DNA of 64,000 nt from Calamus simplicifolius (GCA_900491605.1 UESW01003831.1:1614300-1678299); one strand, 5' to 3'. Positions 47,901 through 58,884 are shown, counted from the first letter of the stretch. Notes: generated from the letters alone by a model not told the origin. Translations and numbers: made by a program.

Positions 47901-48733
47901 CCCACCAAATTATTAAAACACGATCATCAAGTTACGCACTCACGGCCATGACCATCAAAATTAAAACTTCAATTACTAGATAATGCTGCTGGATACACAC
48001 CAGCTTGGTCTAGTATCGAAAGCAATATGGCAGTAAGATTCATGTGTATAAGGACAAAACACACTTTACGAAAGCTCGTTTTCTAGCTACCATATATCCC
48101 AATACTTTGGGAAGGAATTCTCGTATTGTCAGCTCTTTCTAAATCAGATTCAAACTCAGAAACCTAGGTAACGGACAAAGAATCTCCTAGTCTATTCTAT
48201 CATTAAAAAAGCATCTCATTTTCATCATAGATGACGGAAAAGGAAGGACGAAAAGCCTACAGTGATGGGAGAACCAGTGTTCAAGACCCTCTGTCCACGG
48301 ACAAGCCCCTCAGTCCCATCCATAGCGATTGTCCTCACCATGTTCTCCCCCAAATGCTGGGCCACTTCCAGCACGAGACGGATCGAGTGGTCCATAACCT
48401 CAAGAGCCGTCAAGATCGGCGGCAGCCCCTCGTCGAACCGGACGTCGACGACGGCACCGATCACCTGGCATACCTGGCCGATCGCGCCTTGGCCGGTGAA
48501 CTCATCGGTAATCTTTCCCCTGGCGCCGGCGGTGGGGGCGGTGGGCGGCGGGGTCGGCGGCGACGCAGGCGCGGCAGCAGTGGCATACTGAACGGCGCGG
48601 GAGAGGAGGAAGCCCGTGGGGGAGGGACGGGGGGAAGAGATCGGCAGACGGGGAACGGCCAGGGTGGGCCGCGCCGCCGGGAGCGGCGGGCGGAGGATCG
48701 GAGGAGGGACGAGAGGACCCGGCGGGACGCCAT
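44961..48733 (-). CDS. ATP2: Mitochondrial F1F0 ATP synthase subunit beta, nine exons, frame break in the transit peptide
   Basis: This is the catalytic beta subunit of the F1 head in the mitochondrial matrix, where it makes ATP from ADP and phosphate. Exons on the minus strand: 48261-48733, 47471-47546, 47263-47351, 46968-47085, 46775-46878, 46518-46676, 46198-46422, 45790-46101, 44961-45074, all with GT-AG borders and matching phases. Visible motifs: GKITDEFTGQGAIGQVCQVI, P-loop GGAGVGKT (exon 4), GERTREGNDLY (exon 5), FIDNIFRFTQ (exon 6), [20 protein letters not shown] (exon 7), DELSEDDK (exon 8) and the C-terminus KIAKESAS. The start ATG (48733) opens MASRRVLSSLLRSSARRS, a typical presequence, but exon 1 is 473 nt and the mature part lies in a different frame: one base appears to be missing near 48661-48685. 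With it the product would be about 556 residues, normal for the family. Confidence 0.95.
48261..48733 (-). CDS. ATP2: Exon 1 of ATP2: presequence and beta-barrel start
   Basis: GC-rich exon. Two frames are conserved: the ATG frame at the far end (MASRRVLSS...) and the mature frame from about 48680 downwards (ARPTLAVPRLPISS, LLSRAVQYATAAAP, a Pro-rich linker, GKITDEFTG, VDVRFDEGLPPILTALEV, NTGSPIT). Because both halves look like the family, a 1-bp loss or a sequencing error is more likely than a new start. No in-frame ATG replaces the start in the mature frame that I can see. Confidence 0.85.
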
Positions 48734-48849
48734 AGCGGGTAGCGTTTGAGGATCGCGGGCGGGGGAATCGGATCTAAGGTTTAGAGAGAGCCAGGGATTT
48801 TATGAATTATGACTGGGAAAGAGTCCGCATTGGAAGGAACGAAGGGGAG

Positions 48850-48872
48850 GGAAAGAAAATATAGGAAAAAGA
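48850..48872 (-). promoter_or_regulatory. Possible TATA region of ATP2
   Basis: The minus strand reads CCTATATTTTC about 125 bases upstream of the start codon, followed by a pyrimidine-rich stretch. Position and composition fit a core promoter, but there is no second line of evidence. Confidence 0.3.
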
Positions 48873-48891
48873 TTATAAATTAAAGAAAGAT

Positions 48892-48965
48892 GATAGAAGG
48901 AGAGAAAAATCAGTTACTCTTATTTTTTTTCTTTCATTTTATTTTATTTTTTCTCTCCTTCTATC
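48892..48965. repeat. 18-bp perfect inverted repeat upstream of ATP2
   Basis: GATAGAAGGAGAGAAAAA at 48892-48909 pairs with its exact reverse complement at 48948-48965 across a 38-base T-rich loop. It lies about 160-230 bases upstream of the ATP2 start codon. It could be a MITE remnant or a cruciform-forming site. Confidence 0.75.
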
Positions 48966-49550
48966 TTTAAAATAATTTATTTTAAAAAATTAAAAAAATA
49001 TTTTTTATTTTTATTTAATTTTTGATAAGATATAATTATTATGTAATTCTTTTCTTAATTTAAAATATTACTTTTTATATCTTTTCATTTTTTTTCAAAC
49101 AAAATAAAACTAATAATTTTTTCTTTTTCTTTTTTACCTTTTTTTTATTTTATTTTATTTATTTTACTCTTTTCTTCCTTTTTCTCATAGATCCAAACAA
49201 AACCTAAGGGCCCGTTTAGTGGTGAATTTGATTGAAGTTTTTATTTTTAAAAATAAGAAATTTAACCTATAGCATGAAAAAATATGTTTGTTCAAACTAT
49301 TTTCGAACATACTTTTTCAAAATGATTTTAAAGATATGAATGAATCTAAAAAATATCGGAGCCACATTTTCTTGAAATTCATCATCTCAAACATTTTGCA
49401 GATTTTATCTTCCCTTTTTCAAAATGCCCAAAACTCATGGATTCACTTTTTCATTCTTTCTGTTACCTTTCTTCATGCAATTTGCTACTGTCTTTCTCTG
49501 AAAAAAATAGTTATCAAAAACACCAACCAACCATATTCTTGAATACTAAA
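48966..49550. other. AT-rich upstream region of ATP2
   Basis: Poly-T and TTTTATTTT runs, then a CCAAACAAAACCTAAGGGCC junction near 49191-49212 that resembles ends of Tourist-type MITEs, but a matching partner was not found. The 84-codon frame at 49288 is not convincing. Confidence 0.5.
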
Positions 49551-50450
49551 TATTACCATAAAATCCGTTCTTCGACTTGGGTGCAATTCGACTCCGGACC
49601 TAGACGCTGATCTCTTGCTCGGATGGGACCTGTAAGACAGTCCTCACGCAGAGGGTAATGGCCGTCTACAGAAGATCCTTGATGCCCAAGTTAGTGGAGA
49701 TTCACAGTAAATAAATGTAAGGAGAAGCTCTCGCAGAAGAGTTCCTCAAGATGAATGGCCTCTCGAGAGCTCTGAGTTCTGTAGCCTCTGCTCGAGCTTC
49801 AATGGAGTTTTCAGTCTGAGTATCAGTGAGAGCATACCTGAGAGACTTCAGGACCAGGGTATTTATAGGTGATCACCTGATTCCTTGGGTACGTCGTAAG
49901 GGGTCCGAAAACCGTTCAGATTCGAATCGGATTCAAATCAAATTTATTATGGAGCCGGTGGGATCAATATCTAGTTAGTTAGAGAATCGACGGCTAGGAG
50001 AGTTGGTTGATATTTTCAGATTCAGCGATTCTATAGGCCCTAGACCGCTTCTACAAGCCTTAGGCCACTTCCAGCATTATTTGCATAAATTTTCGCTCAA
50101 GATGTTGTTTAACTATCATGAATTTAAATTCTTCCGTGCTTGGCTCCGCAGCGGCGCTCAAATGCCTCGGTTGTCGAGGCATGAGAATAGCTCGGTCTTA
50201 CCGAGGCATAGAAATAATTCAGTTTATCGAGGCATGAGAATAGCTCGGTTTGCTGAGGCATGAAAATAGCTCGGTTTGTCAAGACGTGAGAATAGCTTGG
50301 TTCCGCCGAAGGCCGTTTGACTCTGCCGAAAGCGATTTGGCTCCGCTATTTTCCAGACGTAACAGCTGGTTGATTAGATGTTGAGATTGGTCTCGACCTT
50401 TTTGTAGTGTGTACGAGCGTTAGCGCAATGATAATTTTATCCTTTATTAT
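49551..50450 (-). mobile_element. Solo LTR of the same gypsy family as 5433-6424
   Basis: Shared blocks with 5433-6424 include AAATCCGTTC, GACTTGGGTGCA/GACTCGGGTGCA, ATTTATAGGTGATCACCTGA and GATTCCTTGG. The minus-strand TATAAATA box is at 49860-49867. No internal region or second LTR accompanies it. Flanks CTAAA and TTAAA agree at four of five bases. Palindromes such as CTCGGTCTTACCGAG occur at 50165-50310. Confidence 0.75.
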
Positions 50451-51185
50451 TAAAATTAATAAAATATAACTCAGATTTTTGAATATAATTTATATTTTTA
50501 AAATCATTCTGGGTCATGAACCACATAGGGCCTAAAATTTTCTTGGGCTCTTATTGGGGTAGAAGGAAGAATGAAGGCCTCGTGTGGAGGGGTTTTAAGG
50601 GTGGGAGTGGGGCAAATTAGGGTGGGAGGAGAGGGACCATGTTAGCTCTGAGGATGTGTTTTAATTTTTTTTTATCTGAATGACTGAAATATGAACGAAC
50701 GAGATGGGTTTCGAGAAGGGACTAGGTAGTGGGACGAACGGTAGATGATTGTGCTGCATGGGGCTTTTGTATGCGGCAAGTGGGATGACTCATGACTGGG
50801 TTGAGGTAGGGATATGGAGCGGATGCGGAGGCCAACGGTGTCCTATGTGATGGAGTTTTGGGATGGGGGGTTTGAAAAAGGCTTGCTCTATTGTTTTTTT
50901 GGTATAGTAAATACGCGTCGATTATGCGGATTGGTTAACTACATACGTACGGTAGTAGCATAGCTTATTGAGCCATCGCATGCGCACAAGCATGCGTGGT
51001 CGATCAATTTACAAGGTCTGCTTGTTGTACTAGCAAGACTTTTTCCCTCCGATGCAAAGGTTTTGGTTCTGGGTTCTTTCGAGACCATGGTTTGGGCTGG
51101 GACGGCGAAAACGATGTCATTGGAGCTTTGTGCTAGGCTAAAGGCCCGTTTGCGTAATTCAGCAGTTACCCTCCTTTCTTTGTTA
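50451..51185. other. Intergenic sequence without recognised genes
   Basis: Moderately GC-rich in parts. A 95-codon minus-strand frame at 50939-51226 has no recognisable domain and overlaps the next element, so it is not called. Confidence 0.5.
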
Positions 51186-51900
51186 TCCAAATAAAAATAC
51201 TTTGCACATGGCCTTCGGTGTAGCAAGTCCTACGTCAACTGCACTATCCCTTTTATTGATTAATATGCATAATACCAATTAAAAAATATTAAGATAGCTT
51301 TAGACATCTCGGAAAAATTTTACTTATCCTTTTAAAAAGACATTAGTTATAAGGTTAAACACCATTTATAAAAAATTACGACATCCAATTGTAAACTTAA
51401 TTATAAGATTACGACACCTTTCAGAAAATGTAAAGGCAATATTAAAAAGTCCGTCAAAATTATAAGTGAAAAATTTACGACATCCTAGTTTTAAATTTCA
51501 AAATTTACGACCCCTAGTTTAAACTTAGACTTAATTTTTTAAAAATATCGTAAGTTTTTTTTGCTTTCTTAATTATGTCTTATTTAACGTGACGTGCATT
51601 AATACCAGCTTTTTTTTGGAATAGGATGAATAGAGACGTTTTCTGAAGGGTACGTAATTTTATAACTACGGTGTCGTAAGTTTACGGAGGTGTTATAATT
51701 TTTTTTGCTTTTTAAATGGGTGTCTTAACCTTATAACTACAGTGTAAATTTAAAATTGAGTATGTTTCGTAAAATTCTTTGGGATGTCGTAAAGGTGTCT
51801 TAATATTTTTAATGGGTATCGATCAATAAGAAAGGACTGTGTAGTTCACGTAGGACTTGATGTACCGAATAAGATGTATAAAGACTTTTTCAAATAAAAA
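51186..51900. mobile_element. Element with very long terminal inverted repeats (Mutator-like or foldback MITE)
   Basis: Arms of about 260 bp, roughly 51186-51445 and 51625-51897, are imperfect reverse complements. Matching blocks include CAAGTCCTACGT, TTATTGAT, AATATTAAGA, ATTTTAC and AGTTATAAGGTTAA. GTCGTAA/TTACGAC words recur inside. There is no ORF. Long arms favour a Mutator-like origin, but a clear 9-bp duplication was not identified. It could fold into one long hairpin if transcribed. Confidence 0.7.
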
Positions 51901-52659
51901 AGTTGAGGTGGGACTGGCCAATCAAGAGAGAGGGCAAAGAAGAAGATAGGGAAGGAGAAAGAAAGAGGGTAAGAAAAGGGAGGAGAGCGCGCGGGAGTTA
52001 TGGAGGGGAGTGTAGTGTGGCGCTCGGAGGAGAGGCATGCATGGAGGAGTTGAGAAGGGGCACTGAGGCTCTTTGGTCTGCCAGCAAAACAATTCGTCCA
52101 CGGTCAATCAAGCTAAATTGTGTGATTTACACCATACGGACTTTCGAACATCGCAAGTAGTGCGTGCCTACCATTCAAGCTACATGTAACTCTATCCACC
52201 AGGCTCCTAATTACTCCTAATGATAGTTTAGAGATAGAGATAATCACCTCCGTTATCTAATTTCATCATCTCACCTTTAACCACTTACAATTAGCTAGTC
52301 ATTATTTATTTGATTTATACCAAGCAAAAAGATAATTTTATGCATAAAATGAAACTTACATACGGTGCGCTATCTACATGCCCTCCAATTTTGTATTCAT
52401 CTCTCTTTCTTTTACTTTCTATTATCACTTGATGTTTATACAAAATTAAGATGATATTAAAAAAAAGAAAGAAAGAAAGAAAGAATGAGATAGACTGAAC
52501 CGAAGAATATATAAGTAACGCAACATATATAAGTTCTATCTTTACATACATGCATCTAGCTTTTGCAACTCTTGGCAAAATCTAACTAGAATTATAATCC
52601 AAAATCTATTTAACTTCTTAAAAATGTCTTTTTCTTCCATAATATTTTAGCTTGAGAAG
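51901..52659. other. Intergenic sequence with an AAAG microsatellite
   Basis: A purine-rich stretch at 51918-51995 and an (AAAG)n run at 52459-52490 are seen. No gene recognised. Confidence 0.6.
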
Positions 52660-54060
52660 TGTTATTGCCAAATCACTTTTGAGGAGCATCAAGCGACATA
52701 GATGCTTCGTAGGCCTTCAGAGAAATGACAGGATCGCCTCCTTCAGCTGGAAACCTGTAAGAAAAGTTCTGGACCGATGGTTCCGACGGGGACCCTCCGA
52801 TGCTCAAGTCAGCGATTTGAAGAACATGGATTTGAATGAGAGAGTAAAGATTGAGTCCCCACTCCCCCTTGGGGGTCGGGGTCCTGATATACCTGTTCGG
52901 GGATCCCTCTTACCCTTCGTCGATGATAGTCGAATCCTTCCGTTAGGATTGGCTCAATAAGCGGCGGGTGGGTGCGTAGTTACTAAGCACACGACAACTG
53001 CCCATTGTATATCGGTAACCGCCCGTGATTTTAGCAGAAAGTGGATTAGCGGGTCTACGTGGCAGTCTTAGGCGCTGTGGAGCTTACTCCCATGCGACTT
53101 ATCAGGCTGCAGGCCATGTCCCGATAAAGTAGGTGGTTGCAGGCCATGTCCCGTCAACAGCGGGTCTACAAGGCCGAGGGGGCATCCGAGTGCCGAGGCC
53201 GTGCGAGGCCGAGGGGGCAGCCGAGGTCGACTGAGGCCGAGGCCGACGGGAGCCGAGGCCGAGGCCGATGGGAGCCGAGGCCGACTAGGGTCGAGGCCGA
53301 CTGAGGCCGAGGCCAACAGGAGCCGAGGACGACTGGGGCCGAGGCTGACTGGAGACCGAGGCCGACGGAAGCCGAGGCTGATGGGAGCTGAAGCCGACTA
53401 GGGCCGAGGCCGACTAGAGACCGAGGCCGAGGGGGTAGTCGAGGCCGACTGGGGCCGAGGCTGTCTAGAGCCGAGGCCGACTGGAGACTGAGGCCGACTT
53501 AGGCCGAGGCCAACTGGGAGCCGAGGCCGACTGGGGCCGAGGCCGACTGGAGACCGAGGCCGAGGGGGCAGCCGAGTGCCAACTGGGGCCGAGGCCGACT
53601 GGAGATCGAGGACGACTGGGGCCGAGGCCAACTGGAGGCCGAGGCCGATACCGGACGATGCCGAGGCGGGGCCGACTTGGAAGAAGGCCGAGTAGACCAG
53701 TGATCCACCTAGGAATTAAGCCGCTCAGGAAGGCCGCCGAGGATTGCCGCCGCCGAGGCCATCTTGGATGAGGCCGGGGCAAGGCCGAATAGAAGCTGGC
53801 TCCATGCGAAGGAGAGAGAAGGTGGTGCGGCTGAGTGGGAGCTCGGGAGCTTCCAGAGGAGCTTGGGAGTAGCCGACGCGGGGAGAATCCTGAAGCCGGA
53901 GGCTGAGTGGAAGACTAAGGCCGGCTTGGAAGAAGAGGGAAAATGTGGCAGACTCCGAGGGGCCACCCTGGCCCTGCTCGGACCGAGGAGGAAAGGATGA
54001 TTTGCTGAGGCCAAGCCTAAACACTATCATTGTGGCCCATGAGGCCCACTGGCTGTATCA
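52660..54060 (-). repeat. 3' LTR of the non-autonomous element
   Basis: Starts TGTTATTGCCAAATCAC and ends GCTGTATCA. It shares the CCGATGCTCAAGTCAGCGAT leader block with gypsy LTRs, so it is gypsy-related. Confidence 0.88.
53160..53690. repeat. GCCGAGGCCGAC-type repeat array in the 3' LTR
   Basis: A dense array of GAGGCCGACTGGGGCCGAGG-like units of about 12-24 bases with many variants, in U3. The matching array in the other LTR is at 57950-58490 but differs in unit number. Confidence 0.85.
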
Positions 54061-54829
54061 GATTTCCTCCACACTTCTTGAGCTTGTGTGCCCTGCGCCA
54101 GCTAAGTGAAAGGAGTGTAGAACTTTTTACCTTCACATCTGCTCTTTCATGTCAACTTCAACTATGATTCGTTGTCGGTGGGGAAACCCCTTTCCTTTTG
54201 CAGTGCTTTGTGCAGACATCTTCACGCTTTCTGGAGCCATGCTTTTTGCTTGTTAAAAAATTTTAAGCACAATTTGAAGGTAAGTTAGTTACCCTTGACT
54301 GGCAGCCAGTAATCCTCTTTCGATGCGGAGTCCGGAAGCAGATGCCCGTCAACTGTAAGTTGGAGAGTCGGTTTCTCCTGACCGTGAGATGACTTTAGGT
54401 CTTCTTTTTGTCATGAAGCTTGGAGGTGGGTGCTCGTCAACTGTGAGCTAGGGAGTTGGCCTCTCCCAGCTGTGAGTTGTCTTGGGGCTTTTTGATGGCT
54501 GAAAGCGACCAGTAATATGTTGCAAGTATATAATTTAGATAAAGATTTTACTCAATTGGCCATTGGCCATTGAGGCAGAGTTAGAGCCGCTGAGGCTAAA
54601 ATGAAGCCGTTGAGGCTGTAATAAGGCTGCTGAAGTTGTAATGAGGTCACGAAGGCAGATGAATGGAGCCGCTGAAGCTACAGTAAAACCACCTTGGGGG
54701 TTTCGCGGCCAACCCGAGTGGTGATCCGAGAGTTGAGAGTCGTCATGTGCCTTTTTCTTTGTACCCACGATCTTTGCTACCGACGTTAGAGTCAGTCTTT
54801 GGCCCTTGGTACCGATCTAGCCTTGGGCT

Positions 54830-56075
54830 TGGGTGCCGAGGCAAGCTCGGGCTTGTTGAGTGCTGATGGGAGCTCGGGCTTGAGTGCCGAGGGAAGCTCG
54901 GGCTTGTTGAGTGCCGATGGGAGCTCGGCCTTGAGTGCCGAGGTGAGCTCGGGCTGGGAGCGAAGGCCGAGACCGTACGAGGCCGAGGCCGAGTGAAAGA
55001 GCCGAGGTCGAGGCCGTACGAGGCCGAGGGGGTAGCTGAGTGCCGAGGGGAGCTCGGTGCTAGGAGCCGAGGCCGAGGCTGAGTGGAAGAGCCGAGGTTG
55101 AGTGGAAGCTAGTCCGAGGCCGAGGCCAAGGGAGGCTCGGGAGCCTGGTGCCGAGCTGGCCTCGGGCTTTCAGGGCCGACTGGACTCGAGCTTTGGTGCC
55201 GAGCTGGAGTCGGGCTTGAGTGCCGATGGTACATCGGGCTTTGAATGCCGACCGGAGTCAGGCTTTGAGTGCCGATGGTACATCGGGCTTTGAGTGCCGA
55301 CCGGAGTCGGGCTTTGAGTGCCGATGGTACATCGGGCTTTGAGTGCCGACCGGAGTCATGCTTTGAGTGCCTATGGTACATCGGGCTTTGAGTGCCGAGC
55401 TGGAGTCGGGTTTTAGTGCCGATGGTACATTGGGCTTTAGGTGCCGAGCTGGAGCCGGGCTTTAGTGCCGATGGTACATCGGGCTTTAGATGCCGAGCTG
55501 GAGTCGGGCTTAGTGCCGATGGTACATTAGGCTTTAGGTGCCGAGGCGAGCTCGGGTTGGAAGGGCCGAGGTAAGCTCAGGTTGGAAGGGCTGAGGCGAG
55601 CTTGGGTTAAAAGGGCCGAGGCGAGCTCGACTTGAAAGGGCTGAGGCAAGCTCAGGCTTGAAGGGCGGAGGCGAGCTCGAGTTGAAAAGGCGGAGGCGAG
55701 CTCGACTTGAAGGGCGCAGGCGAGCTCGGGTTGAAAGGGCCGAGGCGAGCTCAGGCTTGAAGTGCTGAGGCGGACTCGGGTTGGAAGGGCCGAGGCGAGC
55801 TCGGGCTGGAAGGGCTGAGGCGAGCTTGGGTTGAAAGGGCCGAGGCGAGCTTAGGCTTGAAGTGCCAAGGCGGACTCGGGTTGGAAGGGCCGCGGCGAGC
55901 TCAGGCTTGAAGGGCCACGGCGAGCTCGGGTTGAAAGGGCCGAGGCGAGCTCGGCTTGAAGTGTCGAGGCGGACTCGGGTTGAAAGGGCCGAGGTGAGCT
56001 CGGGCTTGAGTGCCGAGGCGAGCTCGGGCTTGAGTGCCGATGGTACATCGGGCTTTTGAGATGCCAACGCGAGAT
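54830..56075. repeat. Internal GC-rich tandem arrays of the non-autonomous element
   Basis: Three successive arrays: 54830-54960 (GAGTGCCGAGGGAAGCTCGG type), 55200-55550 (about 48-bp units around GTGCCGATGGTACATCGGGC) and 55550-56075 (about 30-bp units around GGGCCGAGGCGAGCTCGGG). Most units hold palindromes such as CCGAGGCGAGCTCGG. Frames remain open on both strands only because the units lack stops. Confidence 0.85.
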
Positions 56076-57420
56076 TGGTCTTGAATGTTGATGCAGAGTC
56101 GGTCTTCCCTGCATGACATTTTCAAGTATCAATGAAAAAAACTATTAAGTATGGTGTACTTAGCTCTTGTAGCACCCCCAGGGAAATAGGCAAAGGGGCT
56201 AAGGCCGAGACTGAGGGGAAAGTCCGAGGCCAAGGGAAAAAGCTGAGACCGAGGGGAGTTTGGTGCTGGGCGCTAAGGCTAAGGCCGAGGAGAGCTCGGG
56301 AGCTTGCCGAAGCCACGGAGTCGGAAGCCGTACGAAGAAAAAAAGCCGAGGCCGAGGGGCGAGGAGAGCTCGGGAGATTGCATGGAGAGGGAAGTGGGAC
56401 CCGTGCCAGGAGCTCGATCATTGGCTTGGTGTGGAGTGCCAGGCTCTCTCATGGGACCAAAGGAGGGGGTCCCGAGATGTCACATCTTCATGCAGGTGCC
56501 TGGCTCTCCCATAGGCTTAACAAAAGGAGTGGCCAATGGGTACCACGTGCATCATTGGACTTCATTGCCATGCTCATGGCCCTTAATGCAACGTACCTCG
56601 GGAGCTTGCTGGAGACGGCAACGTGAGCCGAGGGGGAGCTCGGGCTCTCGTACGGAGAAGGTGCTGGAGGGTGGGAGCCTTCCCGCATGGAAGACGAAAC
56701 CTTAGAGCCTCCGAGAGGGAGCTCGGGAGCCAGGGAGAAGCTCGGGAGGACAAGCGGAGCAGGACGGCCGAAGGGAGCTCGGCAGCGAAGACTGGAGCTG
56801 GGCGAAGGCTTTCCGAGGCCGATGGGAGCTGGCAGAGGCATGGTGGGGTTGAGAAGGATCTGGAGACACCGCGACAGGGCCGATCCTGGCGTCGTGGAGT
56901 CCAGAGGCAGCTGGGGTTGAGTCGGCAACCGGGAGCATGGAAACGTGAGTTGGGAGCTCTTTGCCTTGACCTTCTCATCTCCCAAGCCAGCTCTGGAGAA
57001 GGATGAAGGCGTCCGGAGGCAGCTGGGAGGAAGCTTGGACATGGGAGCTGGAGGTGCCGTTGCCCTTACTTGGGCCTTCCTCCGCGTTGCCGCCCGTAGG
57101 AGAGAAGGTCGCTTGGGCGGTGAGCAGTGGCTCTCCGAGCTTTAAGTTGCTGATAAGCTTGATGGTGAATCTCCTGCTGGGGAGATTTTCGGCGGGATAA
57201 ATGATGGCTGGCCCGAGTAGTGACCAAAGTGCGAGTGGAAGCTTTTGCTCGCTATTGTGTGGTCATGAGATGTTGATTCTGAAGCTTTTGCTCAGCTCGC
57301 TGAAGGTGCCCCCTAGTATAACTGGTGAAAGCTTCTTGGATTTGGGGTCATCACCATCTTTATGATCCACCATTTTGATAAAGGGGGGATGAGGATCTGC
57401 AAACTAGCATCGATGACCGC

Positions 57421-57441
57421 CCCTACCTGGCACACCAATAT
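57421..57441 (-). promoter_or_regulatory. Primer-site region of the non-autonomous element
   Basis: Directly after the 5' LTR the minus strand reads TATTGGTGTGCCAGGTAGGG. It resembles the TTGGCGCGCCAGGTAGGGG text found at this place in many plant gypsy elements. Confidence 0.6.
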
Positions 57442-58884
57442 GTTGCTGCCAAATCACTTTTGAGGAGCGTCAGGCGACAGAGATGCTTCGTAGGCCTTCA
57501 GAGGAATGACAGGGACCGCCTCCTTCAGCCCGAAACCTGCAAGAAAGTCCTGGACCGGTGGTTCCGGTGGAGACCCTCCGACGCTCAAGTCAGCAATTTG
57601 AAGAACATGGATTTGAATGAGAGAGTAGAGATTGAGTCCTTCCTCCCCCTTGGGGGTCGGGGTCCTTATATACCTGTTCGGGGGTCTCTCTTACCCTTCG
57701 TCGATGATAGTCGAATCCTTCCGTTAGGATCGGCTCAATAAGCGGCGGGTGGGTGCGCAGTTGCTAAGCACGCGATAACTCTCCATTGTATATCGGTAAC
57801 CGCCTGTGATTTTAGCAGAAAGTGGATTAGCGGGTCTACGTGGCAGTCTTAGGCGCTGTGGAGCTTACTCCCATGTGACTTGTCAGGCTGCATGCTATGT
57901 ACCGATAAAGTAGGTCGCTGCAAGCCATGTCCCGTCAGCAGCGGGTCTACAAGGCCGAGGGGGCAGCCGAGTGCCAAGGCCGTGCGAGGCCGAGGGGGCA
58001 GCCGAGGCTGACTGAGGCCGATGGGAGCCGAGGCCGACTGGGGCCAAGGCCGACTGAGGCTGAGGCCGAGCGGAGCCGAGGCCGACGGGAGCCGAGGACG
58101 ACTGGGGCCGAGGCCGAGGCTGATTGGGGCCGAGGCCGATGGGAGCCGAGGCCGATTGGAGACCGAGGCCGAGGGGGCAGCCAGTGCCGACTGGGGCCGA
58201 GGCTGTCTGAAGCCGAGGCCGACTAGAGACCGAGGCTGACTTAGGCCGAGGCCAACTGGGAGCCGAGGCCGATTGGGGCCGAGGCCGACTGGAGACCAAG
58301 GCCGAGGGGGCAACTGAGTGCCGACTGGGGCCGAGGCCGACTAGACCGAGGCCGACTGGAGACCGAGGCCGAGGGGGCAGCTGAGTGCCGACTTGGGCCG
58401 AGGCCGACTGGGGCCGAGGCCGACTGGAGATCAAGGACGACTGGGGCCGAGGCCAACTGGAGGCCGAGGCCGACACGGGACGATGCTGGGGCGAGGCCGA
58501 CTTGGAAGAAGGTCGAGTAGACCAGTGATCCGCCTAGGAATTAAGCCGCTCAGGAAGGCCGTCGAGGATTGCCGCCGCCGAGGCCGACTTGAATGAGGCC
58601 GGGGCAAGGCCGAACAGAGCTGGCTCCATGCAGAGGAGAGAGAAGGTGGTGTGGCTGAGTGGGAGCTCGGGAGCTTTCAGAGGAGCTTGGGAGCAGCCGA
58701 CGCAGGGAGAATCCTAAAGCCGGAGGCTAAGTGGAAGACTGAGGCCAGCTTGGAAGAAGAGGGAAAAGGTGGCGGACTCCGGGAGGCTGCCCTGGCCCTG
58801 CCGGGACCGAGAAGGAAAGGCCGATTTACTGAGGCCAAGCCCAGACGCTGTCATTGTGGCCCATGGGGCCCACTAGCTGTATCA
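57442..58884 (-). repeat. 5' LTR of the non-autonomous element
   Basis: Matches 52660-54060 with single-base and repeat-number differences. It is 42 bases longer because of the repeat array. Confidence 0.88.

Larger units (their letters stand above)
52660..58884 (-). mobile_element. Complete non-autonomous LTR element with GC-rich repeats
   Basis: LTRs are 52660-54060 and 57442-58884, in direct orientation, with the exact duplication AGAAG at 52655-52659 and 58885-58889. TATA (TATATAAG at 57666-57672) reads on the minus strand. A primer-site-like sequence joins the right LTR and a purine-rich tract (GAAGTGTGGAGGAAATC, minus) joins the left LTR. The 3.4 kb internal region has no gag or pol; only a short frame beginning MVDHKDGDDPKSKK is seen near the primer site. 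Long ORFs here are translations of tandem repeats. It must have moved with enzymes from another element. Confidence 0.88.

Noticed and set aside
50939..51226. 95-codon minus-strand ORF
   Set aside because: No known domain and it runs into the arm of the inverted-repeat element.
53068..54030. Many 60-105 codon frames in the LTR, repeated at 57849-58596
   Set aside because: Translations of GCCGAGGCCGAC-type repeats; not conserved in one frame between the two LTRs.
55534..56132. Long minus-strand frames rich in Ser-Ala-Leu-Lys-Pro
   Set aside because: They only translate a 30-bp tandem repeat, are open in several frames and lie inside a non-autonomous LTR element.
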